Shown here: positions 43,559-55,030 of the stretch, in pieces
Layout: every line of letters begins with the position of its first letter
Position numbering within the stretch: the stretch's first letter is position 1
Program-made: the position numbers and the translations under genes
Notes under the pieces: generated by a model
What the model was told of the DNA's origin: nothing
The model's database searches: none
Seen by the model: the letters and a program-made list of their open reading frames with translations, nothing else
From: Adineta vaga
Lineage: Eukaryota > Rotifera
Direction: 5' to 3'
DNA: 64,000 nt
NCBI GenBank assembly: GCA_021613535.1
Contig: CP075492.1
Span: 5,828,001 to 5,892,000, forward strand

Positions 43559-44400
43559 ATGTTAACTTATGAAAGCGTTACTATTGGTCAACGTGTTGAA
43601 GTTTTACATAACAATCAAGTTTTGTACGGAACAGTTCTGTATAAAGGACCGCTTGTAAGTCGACGTGGCATGTGGATTGGAATTGATTTAACGACTCCAG
43701 AGGGAGATAATGATGGTACTTTGAAAGGACGAGTCTATTTTCGAGCACCAATGCATTATGGACTTTTTACGACGATAGATCATGTTCGTTTGGCATCGAA
43801 TTTTAGACGAAAGTAAAAGAAAAAGGAATTTCTTAGAGACAAATATATTTCTTTTCGTTTAGACCAAGATCATTTTATCGAACAGTGAATAAAAAAAGTG
43901 TTGTTGAAGAAGAATTATTTGGTAATATAGGTAAAAGAATAATATTGGAGAGATAATTCATACTACTTGATTTCGTTGCATTCAGATCCATTAACATTAC
44001 CACTTCCATCAAGTAATGCAACCATATCAAATTCTAAAATTACTTCTTCACTAAAAAATCCTCATGAACGTCCAAAAACGAGTAGTTTATATGAACAGCA
44101 AAATCGATATCCACGTTCACAAACTTTAATCAATAAATATGATGGTGGAGTACGACAATCTCGTGATCTTGAAAGTATAATGTCCAATCGATCATATACA
44201 ACGTAAGTTATCTTTGTAAAAGTATGAATAGCATTTCTTTTTCTGTTTTGATTAGAGAACATAGTTTTGCACCTGTACCATCGATTCCACGTATTTTTAT
44301 GCCACCGACTGAAGTTGATCGAGCAAAACGAACTGGTTTCGTTGGTATGAGCATACCTCGATATACAGTAGTCTATGATCAAAAAGATTTCCTTGAATGA
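43559..44400 (+). CDS. CAP-Gly domain protein
   Basis: Four exons (first two 43559-43812 and 43863-43930) encode about 200 residues. A single CAP-Gly domain spans residues about 5-80: VTIGQRVEV, GTVLYKGPLVSRRGMWIGID, EGDNDGTLKGRVYF and YGLFTTIDHVRL. CAP-Gly domains bind EEY/F tails of tubulin and EB proteins. The signature GKNDG is EGDNDG here, so the ligand-contacting Lys is Asp, and the cysteine after YF is absent. The rest is Ser, Arg and Pro-rich and probably disordered, ending in RTGFVGMSIPRYTVVYDQKD. Full orthology is not assigned. It starts 53 bp after the methyltransferase stop and ends 130 bp from the convergent DUF616 gene. Confidence 0.8.
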
Positions 44401-44530
44401 ATGAATGAATGAATTGTGTGAAAAGTTGCCCATAAAACTTTTTATAATATTAATTTTTATGTCAAATGTGTATTTGTATATTTATTTTTCTCATATACTT
44501 AATACATCATTCTCAATATATATATATATA

Positions 44531-46414
44531 TCAACAAACTTTATTATGCGCATATGTATGATAATATTTTCTTGGTATAATATCAAAATGATGTGTTATA
44601 TTCAATCGAACAGCTGCATAATAAACAGATAATTGTCCACGATAGGCAAAATAATTAATTTCATTATGCCAACCACACAGATATCGGAAATTACAAGGAT
44701 GATTATTTCGATAGAAAAACATTGCAATATCATACATGCGTATATTCATTGCATCAGAACGTGAATAGAATCCATCACGTTTATACTCTGCTTCTTGACG
44801 TTTTATATCCATTACAAATCGCTTAAAACCAATAGATGATGAACCTTCTCGATCACGGATACGTTCAATTGTATAATTAACTTCGATTGCAGATGTTCGA
44901 TCAAGTTCACTATGACGAGCAGAAAAGATTGATGCTGGAGTATTCCGTAAAATGTCAACAATATTCATTAAATGTGCTTTACCATCAAGCCAAATAATCC
45001 ATTTTGCTAATGGAAACATTCGTTGACCAACAGTTTTTAATGTTTCAATTGTTTTAGCAGGAAAATTAAATAATGATGCATTATTACCTAAATCAATTAA
45101 ATCCCATTGAGATTTGAAACCTTGCGACTGAGAATTTTTCAATGCTTTCCATGTTTTTGTATCCACTAAAGCGACATAACAAAATGATGATAAGATTCCA
45201 CCATCTGCTGATGGTAATGGATCATAACAATTGATAATTGAAGTGAAAACTATTGTTTCACATGTATGATTTCGACCATATCGTTTTCGAACTATATCAA
45301 AAATCGATGGAATTGCAAAACCACATTTTATTGATTTATAATTCGATTGACTATACAATTGTTCACGATCTTTGAATGAATATAGGTCACTAAATGCACA
45401 ATCGAATTCATTTACTAAACATCGATCAATATTATCTGTTGAAAGTCGATTAGGAAATGTTTCTGATTGCATTTGTGCAAATATTCCATCATTATAACAT
45501 TGACGATTATCAATTAAATATCGAGTGAATGAACGGTTACCATGTAGATAATAAAAATCATTAAGATAGGTGAATTGTGATGAACGAGATGGAATAGAAT
45601 TATTTAAAACATGTTCAGCAACATCAGATCGATCCCACCAAAGAGCGTCCTCAATAAAACGATGTGAATCATATTGGACGATCTCTTTGGATAGTGCGTT
45701 TGAAATATTCGATAATACAATAAAATCAATTAGAGATTTTTCACAATCATCTAAATTTTTATGAATTAATTCTTCTGAATTGATAATTTTCCATTTAGTT
45801 GAAGGATTAATATCGAAAAGTTTTTGAAAAGATTTAATAACTTCAGTAGCTTTGTCGATTTTTGCTTGAAAATATGATAGATCCGAAATAGAGATTGATT
45901 TCTGCATATCTAAATGTTGAAATACAACAGTTGCTGTCACGGATTTTCTTTTGAAATATATATGATTAACAACATCTTTTATTCTCCGATGAATAGTCGT
46001 TGTACATGCTGATTGTTTACTAAGATGAGCTGAAAGTGAAACGATATAAATCTGAACAAATGGTTGATCAGTTAAATTGAATGGGAAAGATTTTTCTTTA
46101 CGAATACAACAATTCTCATCTAAATGTGTAATTCTAATATTGCCTAATTTTCTCGTCAAAATCCATTGAATATATTTCATAAGACCAGTTCCATCATGAG
46201 TCCATATAATTGACTTGACTGATGTTTGATGAGAACATGAATGTGTTTTACATAAATGATCATCGATAGGTTGAGAACAAGGAATATTAATAAAGTTTTG
46301 CTCAAGAAAATAGAAAGATAAACGTGGATAGTTTACATGAGCAATAAGAATAATGTAAATTATGAGTATTAATACGCAAATATATAAACGACGTGAAGAA
46401 TTGACCCAACGCAT
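44531..46414 (-). CDS. DUF616 / TOD1-MUCI70-like type II membrane protein, putative glycosyltransferase
   Basis: A single uninterrupted frame of 627 residues. A short cytosolic start (MRWVNSSRR) is followed by a signal anchor (LYICVLILIIYIILIAHV) and a long lumenal part. The C-terminal 250 residues fit the DUF616 pattern: INCYDPLP, FCYVALVD, RMFPLAKWIIWLDGKAHLMN with the acidic WLDGK motif, IFSARHSEL, DGFYSRSDAMNIRMYD and LCGWHNEINYFAYRGQLSVY. Plant relatives (TOD1, MUCI70) act in the Golgi. Several N-x-S/T sites fit a lumenal location. The middle region (170-330) is not recognised. No introns, unlike most neighbours. AT-rich 3' flank with a TATA run at 44518-44530. Confidence 0.75.
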   Translation of the reverse strand: MRWVNSSRRLYICVLILIIYIILIAHVNYPRLSFYFLEQNFINIPCSQPIDDHLCKTHSCSHQTSVKSIIWTHDGTGLMKYIQWILTRKLGNIRITHLDENCCIRKEKSFPFNLTDQPFVQIYIVSLSAHLSKQSACTTTIHRRIKDVVNHIYFKRKSVTATVVFQHLDMQKSISISDLSYFQAKIDKATEVIKSFQKLFDINPSTKWKIINSEELIHKNLDDCEKSLIDFIVLSNISNALSKEIVQYDSHRFIEDALWWDRSDVAEHVLNNSIPSRSSQFTYLNDFYYLHGNRSFTRYLIDNRQCYNDGIFAQMQSETFPNRLSTDNIDRCLVNEFDCAFSDLYSFKDREQLYSQSNYKSIKCGFAIPSIFDIVRKRYGRNHTCETIVFTSIINCYDPLPSADGGILSSFCYVALVDTKTWKALKNSQSQGFKSQWDLIDLGNNASLFNFPAKTIETLKTVGQRMFPLAKWIIWLDGKAHLMNIVDILRNTPASIFSARHSELDRTSAIEVNYTIERIRDREGSSSIGFKRFVMDIKRQEAEYKRDGFYSRSDAMNIRMYDIAMFFYRNNHPCNFRYLCGWHNEINYFAYRGQLSVYYAAVRLNITHHFDIIPRKYYHTYAHNKVC

Positions 46415-47396
46415 TGCCTAAAATAGAATCGATTAATGTTAGTTCGGAATATACAAATTACTGAATTAAAATATGAGAGGCACATAGTTTTGTGGAAATT
46501 TGCCTAAGTGCTGATGGTGAGAATTCGTTCTAATATGATCATATTTACTTTAACATACAACATACATAAGTGAGAAAAAAGAAAGCACAAATAATACGAT
46601 TTAGTAAAGTAAAAAAGAAGAAGAAGAAGAAGAAATCAGATCAAGAACCTTGAATCAAAGAAATAAAAAGTCCATCAAAAGTAATTTATTCACTAGCTGA
46701 TGATATACTCGAATCAAGATAAGTAAGGCCCATTAATAGTGCAATTGAATATCTTTATTTTAAATCGAATGAGTGGAATAATTTATGTCTTATATTCGTA
46801 TTGAACATTGAGTGAAAAGATAAATGCTAAATATTCTATCATTGCCTTTGAATCGCTAGTGCACTGTAATTCATACTATTTCCATAACATTTTACTTACT
46901 GAATTCAATGTGCACAAAATAAGAGAGAGAAAAAGAATTGTAGTATGTCTGAATATACATTAAAATACGAGTAAATAGAAAAAAAGTAAGCAATATAAAG
47001 TTTACTTCGATTTTCCATCTAATTTATTATAACCGGAAATTAATTACTAACTGATGAGGGAATTGTTTCAATAATTGCCAATGATATTCTTGAAACCGTT
47101 CGAAAAATTACACTGTAATAGAGTTAGAAACATATATTGAATCTTCTCAGTTGAGTATTTCTCTGTCTTCTAACAAATCTATTTCATTTATTCTTTCTCA
47201 ATTGTATATATTTGTCTTCAATCGGAGAAGGAAACGTGAATTTTAATGTTCATTTCCTCCAAATAGGCAGCACACACACACACACACACACACATCCTAT
47301 GAGACATACTTTCATCAAAGTTTTTTATTTTGAAGTATGTGAGTAAAAAGAAAAATCATCGTTAATGTCTCGTTAAAATATATTCTGAAGAAGTTC
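46415..47396. other. intergenic, microsatellites
   Basis: Contains an AAG run (46615-46634) and a CA run. No protein-like frame. Probably the promoter of the DUF616 gene and the 3' flank of the PPDVWL gene. Confidence 0.5.
47271..47294. repeat. (CA)12 microsatellite
   Basis: Twelve perfect CA units. Confidence 0.9.
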
Positions 47397-48379
47397 TCAT
47401 TTTCCAGCGGCAGTAGTTGGAAGACTAGTAGTAGTAGTAGTTGTTGGAACGGCCGTCGAAACTGTTGCTGATGTAGTTACTAATGTTGCTACTGTAGTTG
47501 TGCTCGTCAATGTCGGATTGGTTGTAGAAGGTGTTGATGCAGGATTAACAACTGTTGCACTAAGAACTTTGCCTAATGTATCCGTAAGAACATTGATAAG
47601 AATATTACCGGTTTGTGATGAACCAGTTGGTGGAGGATAACTGTATTGTTTAATAATGTTTCCATTATCTAAAGTTTGTGTAACACCTGTAAAAGTCATA
47701 TTCTGTTGATAATCACCCACAACAACTGATGAAAGAACGTCACCAGCAGTACCCAAAACTTGATTGACAATTTTACCAGCTAAATTAACATAAAATGATG
47801 TATATTTTTAATTTAAATGAGATGTTTTTTTATTTACCACTATCAATAATTTGATGAATAAGTTGACCATCCTGTGTAAATGTAGCTAATAGATTATTTA
47901 TAACTTGAAAAACGCCATCAATAACGGATGTAAGTAATGGATTGAGATCAAGTGACTCCATTGTTCGTGTCACAATTTTTGCTATATTATCAAGATAAAC
48001 TGCTAATTGAACTTGAGCTCGAACACCTATTACAAAAGAAAACATATTACTTCATTTTATTTATCGATTTCATTTTCTTACCAACGATTGTTAAATTAAC
48101 TTTATCAATGGATATATCAACACCCGCATTTATGGCAACTAAACTAGCAACATTAGCTGAAATACTTACATGCGCTTGAATATCTTCTACGACTAAAGAT
48201 ATTTCTTGAACACTCAAATCTGGAACATGAAGCCAAACATCGGGTGGATTATTGATATTAAATGGTAATGCAGTACATGTAGAATTTCGATTGTATGGAC
48301 AAGATGAATTATTTGTTTGCGTTAATATTAAAGTTGGAATACAAATAACAAATATAATTGTAGATAGAGAATACATCAT
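47397..48379 (-). CDS. secreted PPDVWL-family protein with Thr-rich tail, paralogue 1
   Basis: Three exons. A signal peptide (MMYSLSTIIFVICIPTLILTQ) precedes a short Cys/Asn region (CPYNRNSTC), then NPPDVWLHVPDLSVQEISLV. Alternating hydrophobic/polar segments follow, a predicted beta or amphipathic structure: VEDIQAHVSISANVASLVAI, NAGVDISIDKVNLTIVG, VRAQVQLAVYLDNIAKIV and TRTMESLDLNPLL. Exon 3 adds VGDYQQNMTFTGVTQTLDNG and a Ser/Thr stalk of about 60 residues. The core NPPDVWL...A(G)V...LDLNPLL resembles secreted proteins of unknown function that I recall from fungi and protists. No enzyme motif. The stalk suggests surface display or heavy O-glycosylation. A second copy lies 236 bp upstream. 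Confidence 0.65.
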
Positions 48380-48614
48380 TTTAGAATATCTAATCGAAAC
48401 TATGAATATTTTGAATACGAATAAAAGCAATTATCTTTTATCTATCTTTATATAGATATATAAATCTATTTCGTCCTGCATGCTTTCTTTCTCCTTGAAT
48501 AAAAGAACGAAAGAGGCTAATGAGTAGATATCTTTATAAATTATCATGAATGATGTATTTATTGTTAAACAAAAGAAAACAAGAAAAAGAAAAAGAAAGA
48601 AAAAAAGATCGTTT

Positions 48615-49142
48615 TTAAAGAAGATTGTCTACTGTATTTTGAACACCTTTGATCGTTCGAGCAAGAAGAGGATTAAGATCGATCGATTCAAGTGTTCGAT
48701 TGACAATATCAACCAGTTTATCGAATTTAACAGCTAATTGAACTTGTACATTAACACCTAAGTAATAGAAACTATTTAGAAAACGATCAATTTTTATTTT
48801 TTTTATACACTTACCAGAAATTTTTAAATGCACACTAGAAATACTTACAGATACACCTGCTGTAAGATTTACTAATGATGCAACACGTGCATCAAGATTT
48901 AAACGCGCTTTGATATTATCGACACGTAGTTCAATTAACGGAACTTCAACTTTTGCATCAAGCCAAACATCTGGTGGATTAGTAGTATTAAATGGTAATT
49001 CTGACGTACATATTGATGCACTTCCCGTACAATTATCAGTTGATGTTTCTTGATAATTTGTATAAGCAACTGTTGACGTTTCTTGTCCTAATTGACCAGC
49101 AATCGCAATTGCGAATAATATGATAGCTGTTAACATCAACAT
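48615..49142 (-). CDS. secreted PPDVWL-family protein, shorter paralogue 2
   Basis: Two exons (49142-48815 and 48759-48615), about 157 residues. The signal peptide is MLMLTAIILFAIAIAGQLGQ; an upstream in-frame Met at 49187 is possible. Then come NPPDVWLDAKVEVPLIELRV, NLDARVASLVNLTAGVSVSI and VQVQLAVKFDKLVDIVNRTL, ending after SIDLNPLLARTIKGVQNTVD. It aligns by eye with paralogue 1 over the whole core, with the intron at the same place. It lacks the third exon and the Thr-rich tail, so it is either a natural short form or a 3'-truncated duplicate. The same sense orientation suggests tandem duplication. Confidence 0.65.
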   Translation of the reverse strand: MLMLTAIILFAIAIAGQLGQETSTVAYTNYQETSTDNCTGSASICTSELPFNTTNPPDVWLDAKVEVPLIELRVDNIKARLNLDARVASLVNLTAGVSVSISSVHLKISGKCIKKIKIDRFLNSFYYLGVNVQVQLAVKFDKLVDIVNRTLESIDLNPLLARTIKGVQNTVDNLL

Positions 49143-50151
49143 GATAGAAATATTTTGATTTGATTTGATTTTGTTTCGAACGTACAAAAATCAAATTAAT
49201 GATCTAATCAAGCGTAACACACATTGTTGTCTTCTCCTTTTTGTTCTTTATCACCTATGACAATGGATAATACCTACAAAAAAATAGTGATCGAAATAGT
49301 TTTGTAATACATTTTTTCATGCAATATAAACCTTGCTAAAATCGAAGAATAACAATCAGTAAATATTCGGTTTATCTTCTTTGATTATTCATGCGTGCTC
49401 TGTTTATTAATCTGGTATGATTGTGAAGGTGGACCATTACACGAAAGCAACGAAAAATCCTACTTAAGTGCTTCTAGTTGTTGTTCATTTTCCTATTCTT
49501 CGATTCGATGCAAGACAAAAATAGTGCACGTGAAAAGTCTTTACCTACACAAACTTTTATTTATTTTCATTAATATTTCATATCGTTTGTTCTTTTCGAA
49601 TAGAAGATAAAGATGATAGCGGTGATCATAGTTCCCTTAACTTTGGATAAGTCTTATATTGAATTCTTCATCGATTGATGTAATGTGAGAGAGAGAAAGT
49701 TACTGATCTTAAACTAGGGTTTCTATGCAGTATACTCTGCTGACATTCAGAACTTTGTAGATTAACATTGTTCATTTATCGTTAAGTGTTTTTCAATATT
49801 TGAATACATATCTTTTTCTTTCTTACATCGACACACATTGTTTTTTTTGTTTTTGCAAATACAGAGAGAAGAAGAAAAAAAAGAAGACAAAGTTAAACTT
49901 CATTTACACCACAGTAGAGAACAGCTAGACAGATACAGAAAAAGAATAAGAGACTCTTTGGTTTTTTTTGTTTCTTTACAAATAGTATAACATATTTTAA
50001 CAAACGACAAAAGAAAAAAGAAAAGAAGAAGAAGAAAAGCGAAATACACACAGATACACGAATTTGACGTAGCTGTAACATTCATACACGAACAAATTAG
50101 GATGCTCTAAAGAGAGAAAATGAATATAATTCAATTGTATAACTAGAAAAC
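49143..50151. other. intergenic, no gene recognised
   Basis: Purine- and pyrimidine-rich tracts dominate 49860-50045. The open frames are low complexity. Contains the HDAC 3' flank. Confidence 0.5.
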
Positions 50152-52293
50152 TTACTCTGATGTATCCATGCCATCTGTAGGTGCCGATTCATCTGCTGTT
50201 GTTTCTGATGGTTCGCCTTCGGCAGCAACTGTCACAGTTTTTATTACTTCTTCAGTTGTTGTCGTCGTTATAATTGTTTCAGATCCTGCTGGAGTAATTT
50301 CATTCGATGAACCATTTTCTGTCGTCGTTTCTTCACTTGTTGATGGAACAATAACAGTTGATTCTGTCACTTTTGTTACTTGTATAACACTGGTACCATT
50401 AACAGCATCAGAACTGGCTTTACGTTTATTAGAAATTTGTTTGAAATTTGCTTGATCACGTCGATTATCGCCATCATCATCTTCAGAATCTGACAGTTCA
50501 CGTTCATCAGCAACACGACGATCACTTTGTACTTGTGAAATACGCTAAAATCAGATTTACGATTATTTCATGAGAGTTTATATCGAAAATTGATTTACTT
50601 TGTCGGGATCATTATCTTTGTCTTCATCAACGACTCGATCAACATCCATGGCATCATCCGGAATCGCTATAAGAAAATAGTGAATAATAACTGAATTGTA
50701 ATTCAATATAAAAACTTACGTTGCATTTGAACACCTGGTACATGTGGTAACATTCGGAGATTATCGAATAGTTTAACTCTATTTAAACCAAACAAGAAAA
50801 AAGATTGTTCCTTTCGTATTCAATTTAATCGATTAGTTTTACTTGATTTTATCTAAATAATCCGAACTATTTTGATTTGGCATATTGGATGGACTTATAT
50901 GTAATTTAAAATCAGGTCCATAATATTCAAAATAATCATTATAAGGCAATTCTAAATGTATTATTTAGAGTGAATGATTAGTAGAATGAAATGAAGAAGA
51001 CATACCATTTGGAATTTCCTGATTGAGTGCAATCGCTGTTTCATATGTCCAAGCACGAGCAACATTACGAATTGTATAACCACCACCACCAACAAGTAGC
51101 AAAGGTAGATTATAACCTTTCATAAATTCCACACATTTGCCATGGCCTAGGAAAAAAAACACCATAAAGGAATTAGAATTTTTACTCTCTCCTAAGAACA
51201 ATCACCTTTGAGTGTTAAATTAAAGCAACCAAGACGATCACCCGTAAGTGAATCAGCTCCACATTGAAGTACAACAGCATTTGGTTGATATGATTCCATA
51301 ACTTTTGTCATGACAGGTTTAAATATTGTTTCATACGAATCATCATCAATACCATCACGTAACGGAAAATTAACAGCATAGTATTTACCACGGCCAGCTC
51401 CAATATCCTAAAGAAATTTGTTCAATGTGAACTGATTAAAATTTCATCCATACGCGATAACTTACTCGTAAATCGCCAGTACCAGGAAAATATTCTCCAA
51501 ATTTATGGAATGAAACCGTCATCACTCTATCGGTGGTATAGAAAGCTTCTTCGACTCCATCACCATGATGAATATCAATATCGATATAGAGTACACGTTG
51601 ATGATATCTAGAATAATGAAAAATATACTCAAATTTTTCGTTGCAAATGAAGAGAACATACTTGAGTAATTCTAGAATGGCTAAAACAATATCATTGATA
51701 TAACAAAATCCGGATGCTTCTGATTTTTTTGCATGATGAAGACCACCAGCCCAATTAATGGCAATATCGGTTAATTTTCGATTAAGTTTTACGGCACCAG
51801 CTAATGATCCACCTGCTGAAATTTGACAAAATTCATAGAGACCTTCAAATACAGGACAATCTTCTCCAACATTAAAACGTTGCATTTGTTTATTGAAATC
51901 AAGAATATTATCCGGTCGAATATTTTGAATAAATTTTACATATTCATCACTATGAAAACGAGTCATTTCATCCGATATTGCTTTATGTGGACGCTAAATA
52001 CGAATAAATTTATTTGGAAAAAAAGAAGAAAAACAGATTTCAACATACATAAACTTCCATTTTACGATAAAGTCCATAATTGAGAATTAAATTATGTGTC
52101 ATACGTATACGATGTGGCTTCATCGGATGGCCTTGTCTATTCGAACAAAAGAAGATACATTGTTGTACAAGACAGACAAAAAACAATTCTTTTTCATCAT
52201 TTACCCGTAATAATAATTGCCTACATCGAAATCGTAGTAATAAGAGACCTTTTTTCGACTATGAGGACCAACAGTTCCTGGTGTGGTGGTCAT
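50152..52293 (-). CDS. HDAC1: class I histone deacetylase (HDAC1/2 type)
   Basis: About ten exons; start at 52293 ([20 protein letters not shown]). The deacetylase domain fills the first 375 residues: [40 protein letters not shown] (active-site His pair and Tyr region), [18 protein letters not shown] (zinc Asp/His), [24 protein letters not shown] (zinc Asp) and [18 protein letters not shown] (catalytic Tyr). The acidic Ser-Asp C-terminal part includes [11 protein letters not shown], a CK2-like phosphorylation cluster, then a long Thr/Glu/Ser-rich tail. The enzyme deacetylates histones in Sin3, NuRD and CoREST complexes. A GTAAGT donor-like word overlaps the stop codon, so a further 3' exon cannot be excluded. 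Confidence 0.93.
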
Positions 52294-52702
52294 GTTATTA
52301 GATCTGAATAAGAAGAAATGTTGTTTGTTAGATGAAATATTGATCGATGAAAGTAACAAAGAAAGAGAACTGAGAATGACTGACCACCTAAAGAGTGGAC
52401 GATTAGAATAATGAATAAACAAATATCAATTGCCTTATATTGATTGGTAGAAGGAGAAGAAAGGAATATGAAAAAATAAAATTTATGAAATAAAATACTT
52501 CATTTTATTATTATATTTTGTTAAAATTATTTTTTATCATTTCGAATGCACTGAATTTATTTGACAAAGAGACATCTATTGAAAGTATTCTTATTGATAA
52601 AACAATTGAACCAATCGGATAATTGAATGAACGCAGAAACACGTAGTTGATTGAAAATTTCGGCACATTTACCCTATTACCTATTATTTGTTTAATTTTC
52701 AG
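52294..52702. promoter_or_regulatory. divergent promoter region, HDAC (-) / GET2-like (+)
   Basis: 409 bp separate two head-to-head start codons. AT-rich. TTTTCAG directly precedes the GET2-like ATG, so a 5' untranslated exon with an acceptor at 52702 is possible. Confidence 0.4.
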
Positions 52703-53359
52703 ATGTTAACTCCGGAAGAACGTCGTCAACGTATTCTAGCTAAGTCAGAAGCACGGCTTGCTAAACTTCGTGAGGTTAATCGAAGTGAAAATCCTACAGA
52801 AGTTCCACCAATGGCACCTGTTTCTGTTGAAGCACCAGTCGAACTTTTGAAAAAATCTGAAGGCTTAAAATCATCTTCACCTCCTACTATGCCGTCTGTT
52901 AATAACAATAGATCGTCATCATCATCATCATCAATTTTTTCAACTATTGCTTCAGCAACAAAAATGATGAATACATTGACATCTTCATCAAAAACAAAAT
53001 CAACATCTGAAGTTACCAAAGAAATGATTCTTGTCGATAAACAACATATTCTCGTATTAATCCTTGGAATACTTGTTAGTCTTCTCTACTCATTTTATAT
53101 ATCATCTCAATCAAATTTCTTTTTTTTGGTTTATTTCACATCTTGTATATGTATATTAACGTCACGTTATTATATGATGAATATGAAACATCGATCAAAT
53201 ATACTGATAACAACAGCAATGGTGTCAGGTTTTAAACCAGAACTGATGAAAAATGTTCTTTTGATTTATACACTTGTATGTGATGCTTGGATTATATTTG
53301 CGTTTTATTTTGTTTCTTTTTCTTTAACACATGTTGGATGTTCATTATTTAAAAATTAA
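52703..53359 (+). CDS. CAMLG/GET2-like tail-anchored protein insertion receptor
   Basis: One visible exon of 218 residues from the ATG at 52703. The N-terminus (TPEERRQRILAKSEARLAKL) is the basic RR(x)nR helix by which GET2/CAMLG binds the GET3/TRC40 ATPase. A Ser/Thr-rich linker follows. Three membrane segments come next: residues about 115-132, 140-156 and 190-212. The loop SGFKPELMKNVLLIYTLVCD fits the family pattern before the last helix. With WRB/GET1 the protein inserts tail-anchored proteins into the ER. An extra coding exon upstream is possible because an acceptor-like CAG touches the ATG. Family call rests on topology and the N-terminal motif. Confidence 0.65.
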   Translation: MLTPEERRQRILAKSEARLAKLREVNRSENPTEVPPMAPVSVEAPVELLKKSEGLKSSSPPTMPSVNNNRSSSSSSSIFSTIASATKMMNTLTSSSKTKSTSEVTKEMILVDKQHILVLILGILVSLLYSFYISSQSNFFFLVYFTSCICILTSRYYMMNMKHRSNILITTAMVSGFKPELMKNVLLIYTLVCDAWIIFAFYFVSFSLTHVGCSLFKN

Positions 53360-53930
53360 TACATTTCAACATTCTTTCAATTATTGTTATTTTTATGAGA
53401 GTAAAACAAAAGAAGAAGAAGATGATGGAGGTAATCTGAATAAATATGAATATGACGATTGAAAGTGACATGCTCAATGTTCCCGTTTTTTCTATATATT
53501 TAAATATGTATATGACTATTTTTACAAAGCACTATCACAATTACTGATGTCAAAAATAGAACTTTACTAGCGAACAAGGTCGTTTTTTTCTCATCATATT
53601 TTGTCATACTTTATCCTGTAACTTATTTTCTCTCGTGATAAATTCAGTGTTTTACGATTTGTAAATAAAAAAAAAAGCTTGATTGAGTCGATGAACGAGG
53701 AAACGATAGAAGAGTTTTGTTTGTAAATGCATAAATATATTATCCTTGTTGAATATGTTTAAATGTCAAACATTTTATTTATTTGTTAATAGAGTCAGGA
53801 ACAAAACTAGAAAAACACAGTCATGCATTAAATGAAAAGCGTAGATAAAGAAGGATCATATCTGAGATACTTTTTGTACAATAATTGAAAGAAAAGTTTG
53901 AGATATTGTATATTATATTTCCAATGAGGC
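53360..53930. other. spacer, no gene recognised
   Basis: Noncoding AT-rich DNA between the GET2-like gene and the first small peptide gene. Confidence 0.5.
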
Positions 53931-54182
53931 CTATGGTGTCGGTGCAAAACCTGCAGCGATACAAGCTGCTGAACATTTTCCAAAAGCCACATTGCAAGCT
54001 ATTATAGCTGGTGCTGTAGCAGCTCCAGCAGTCACCGTGCCAAATACCGCACCAGCAGCTGCATAACAAGCAACAACCATTGCGGCACAACCAGCTTGAC
54101 ATATACCATATGCTGCTGGTCCACTATGCACACATGTTGATGTTAATAGAATTAAACTTAGAAATATGGTGGCGAGTTTCAT
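53931..54182 (-). CDS. small secreted Cys/Ala/Gly-rich peptide, GPAAYGICQAGC family, copy 1
   Basis: An intronless 83-residue frame. Signal peptide MKLATIFLSLILLTSTCVHS, then a mature part of about 62 residues with six cysteines: GPAAYGICQAGCAAMVVACY, a glycine/alanine hydrophobic middle (AAGAVFGTVTAGAATAP) and CNVAFGKCSAACIAAGFAPT. The Cys spacing C-x3-C-x6-C ... C-x6-C-x3-C is symmetric, suggesting a disulfide hairpin around a hydrophobic loop. Similar short proteins occur in fungi and green algae, where one group carries the label zygote-specific class V (from memory). Function unknown. First of three tandem copies. Confidence 0.7.
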   Translation of the reverse strand: MKLATIFLSLILLTSTCVHSGPAAYGICQAGCAAMVVACYAAAGAVFGTVTAGAATAPAIIACNVAFGKCSAACIAAGFAPTP

Positions 54183-55030
54183 GATTTAAATTGATGATTC
54201 AGTTCACAATGTAATGGGACCATTGTTGCATGCAAAACTAAACATTTATATATCATTTTTAACTGCGCAATTTCTCAGTTGCAAAACTTTCAGCATGGAT
54301 AAGAAAGAAACATGACGCATACATGAGTGATCTTGCATAAGTATTTCTATTATTAAGAGAAACAACGAAATGGTAGTAGTTTTGAATCAACTTTTTATTT
54401 TCGATAAACAATATGTCTTAGAACAAAAATGAAGTATTTGTCATTACTCAATTTGCAATGATTTAAGACATTTTTGCGTCTATTTTTAAATACACATGAT
54501 GTTAATGCACAATAACTACCTCGCCATGGTAAAAATAATCGCTCGATGACGAAACGTTTTCTTATTCTTTGCATTTTTTCCCAGTGACGAGTCAAACGTG
54601 AAATCATGTATTACTTTATTAGAAAATGAGAATAAACGTATGACCGTTTCGAGCATTTTCAGAACTACTAAATAGTCGTATAAGATGTTATATGTATTAA
54701 ATTCTATAATTAAATGAAAAAATTCTGATGGCTATTTATTTTAAACGATACAATGTTTTATAATACTACTATTCTATTTGAAACGCAACTACCCGTCTAT
54801 ATTACGGATCTTTGTGATAATTCAAGTTTTTTCTATTGTAGATTAAAATAAAACCTTTTTATTTGTTTTAAAAAACTTGTTGTTTTAGTTAAACATACAC
54901 TAGATGCAAAAATGTGGAATTTAAACTAAAATTGTTGAGTTGATGGAGGGAAAACATATATCGTCTTTAAAAGATTAATTCTTTAGAAATAATATTACAG
55001 GAATAAGTAAAGACTTAATGTAAATTATAT
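54183..55030. other. spacer between peptide gene copies
   Basis: A 70-residue minus-strand frame (54607-54395) is basic and lacks recognisable motifs; I do not support it as a gene. AT-rich otherwise. Confidence 0.4.

Noticed and set aside
50168-50455. Plus-strand 95-residue frame rich in Val and Ser
   Set aside because: Antisense to the Thr/Glu-rich tail of the HDAC.
54395-54607. Minus-strand 70-residue basic frame between peptide copies
   Set aside because: No signal peptide, domain or splice partner; not recognised. Kept out of the gene list.
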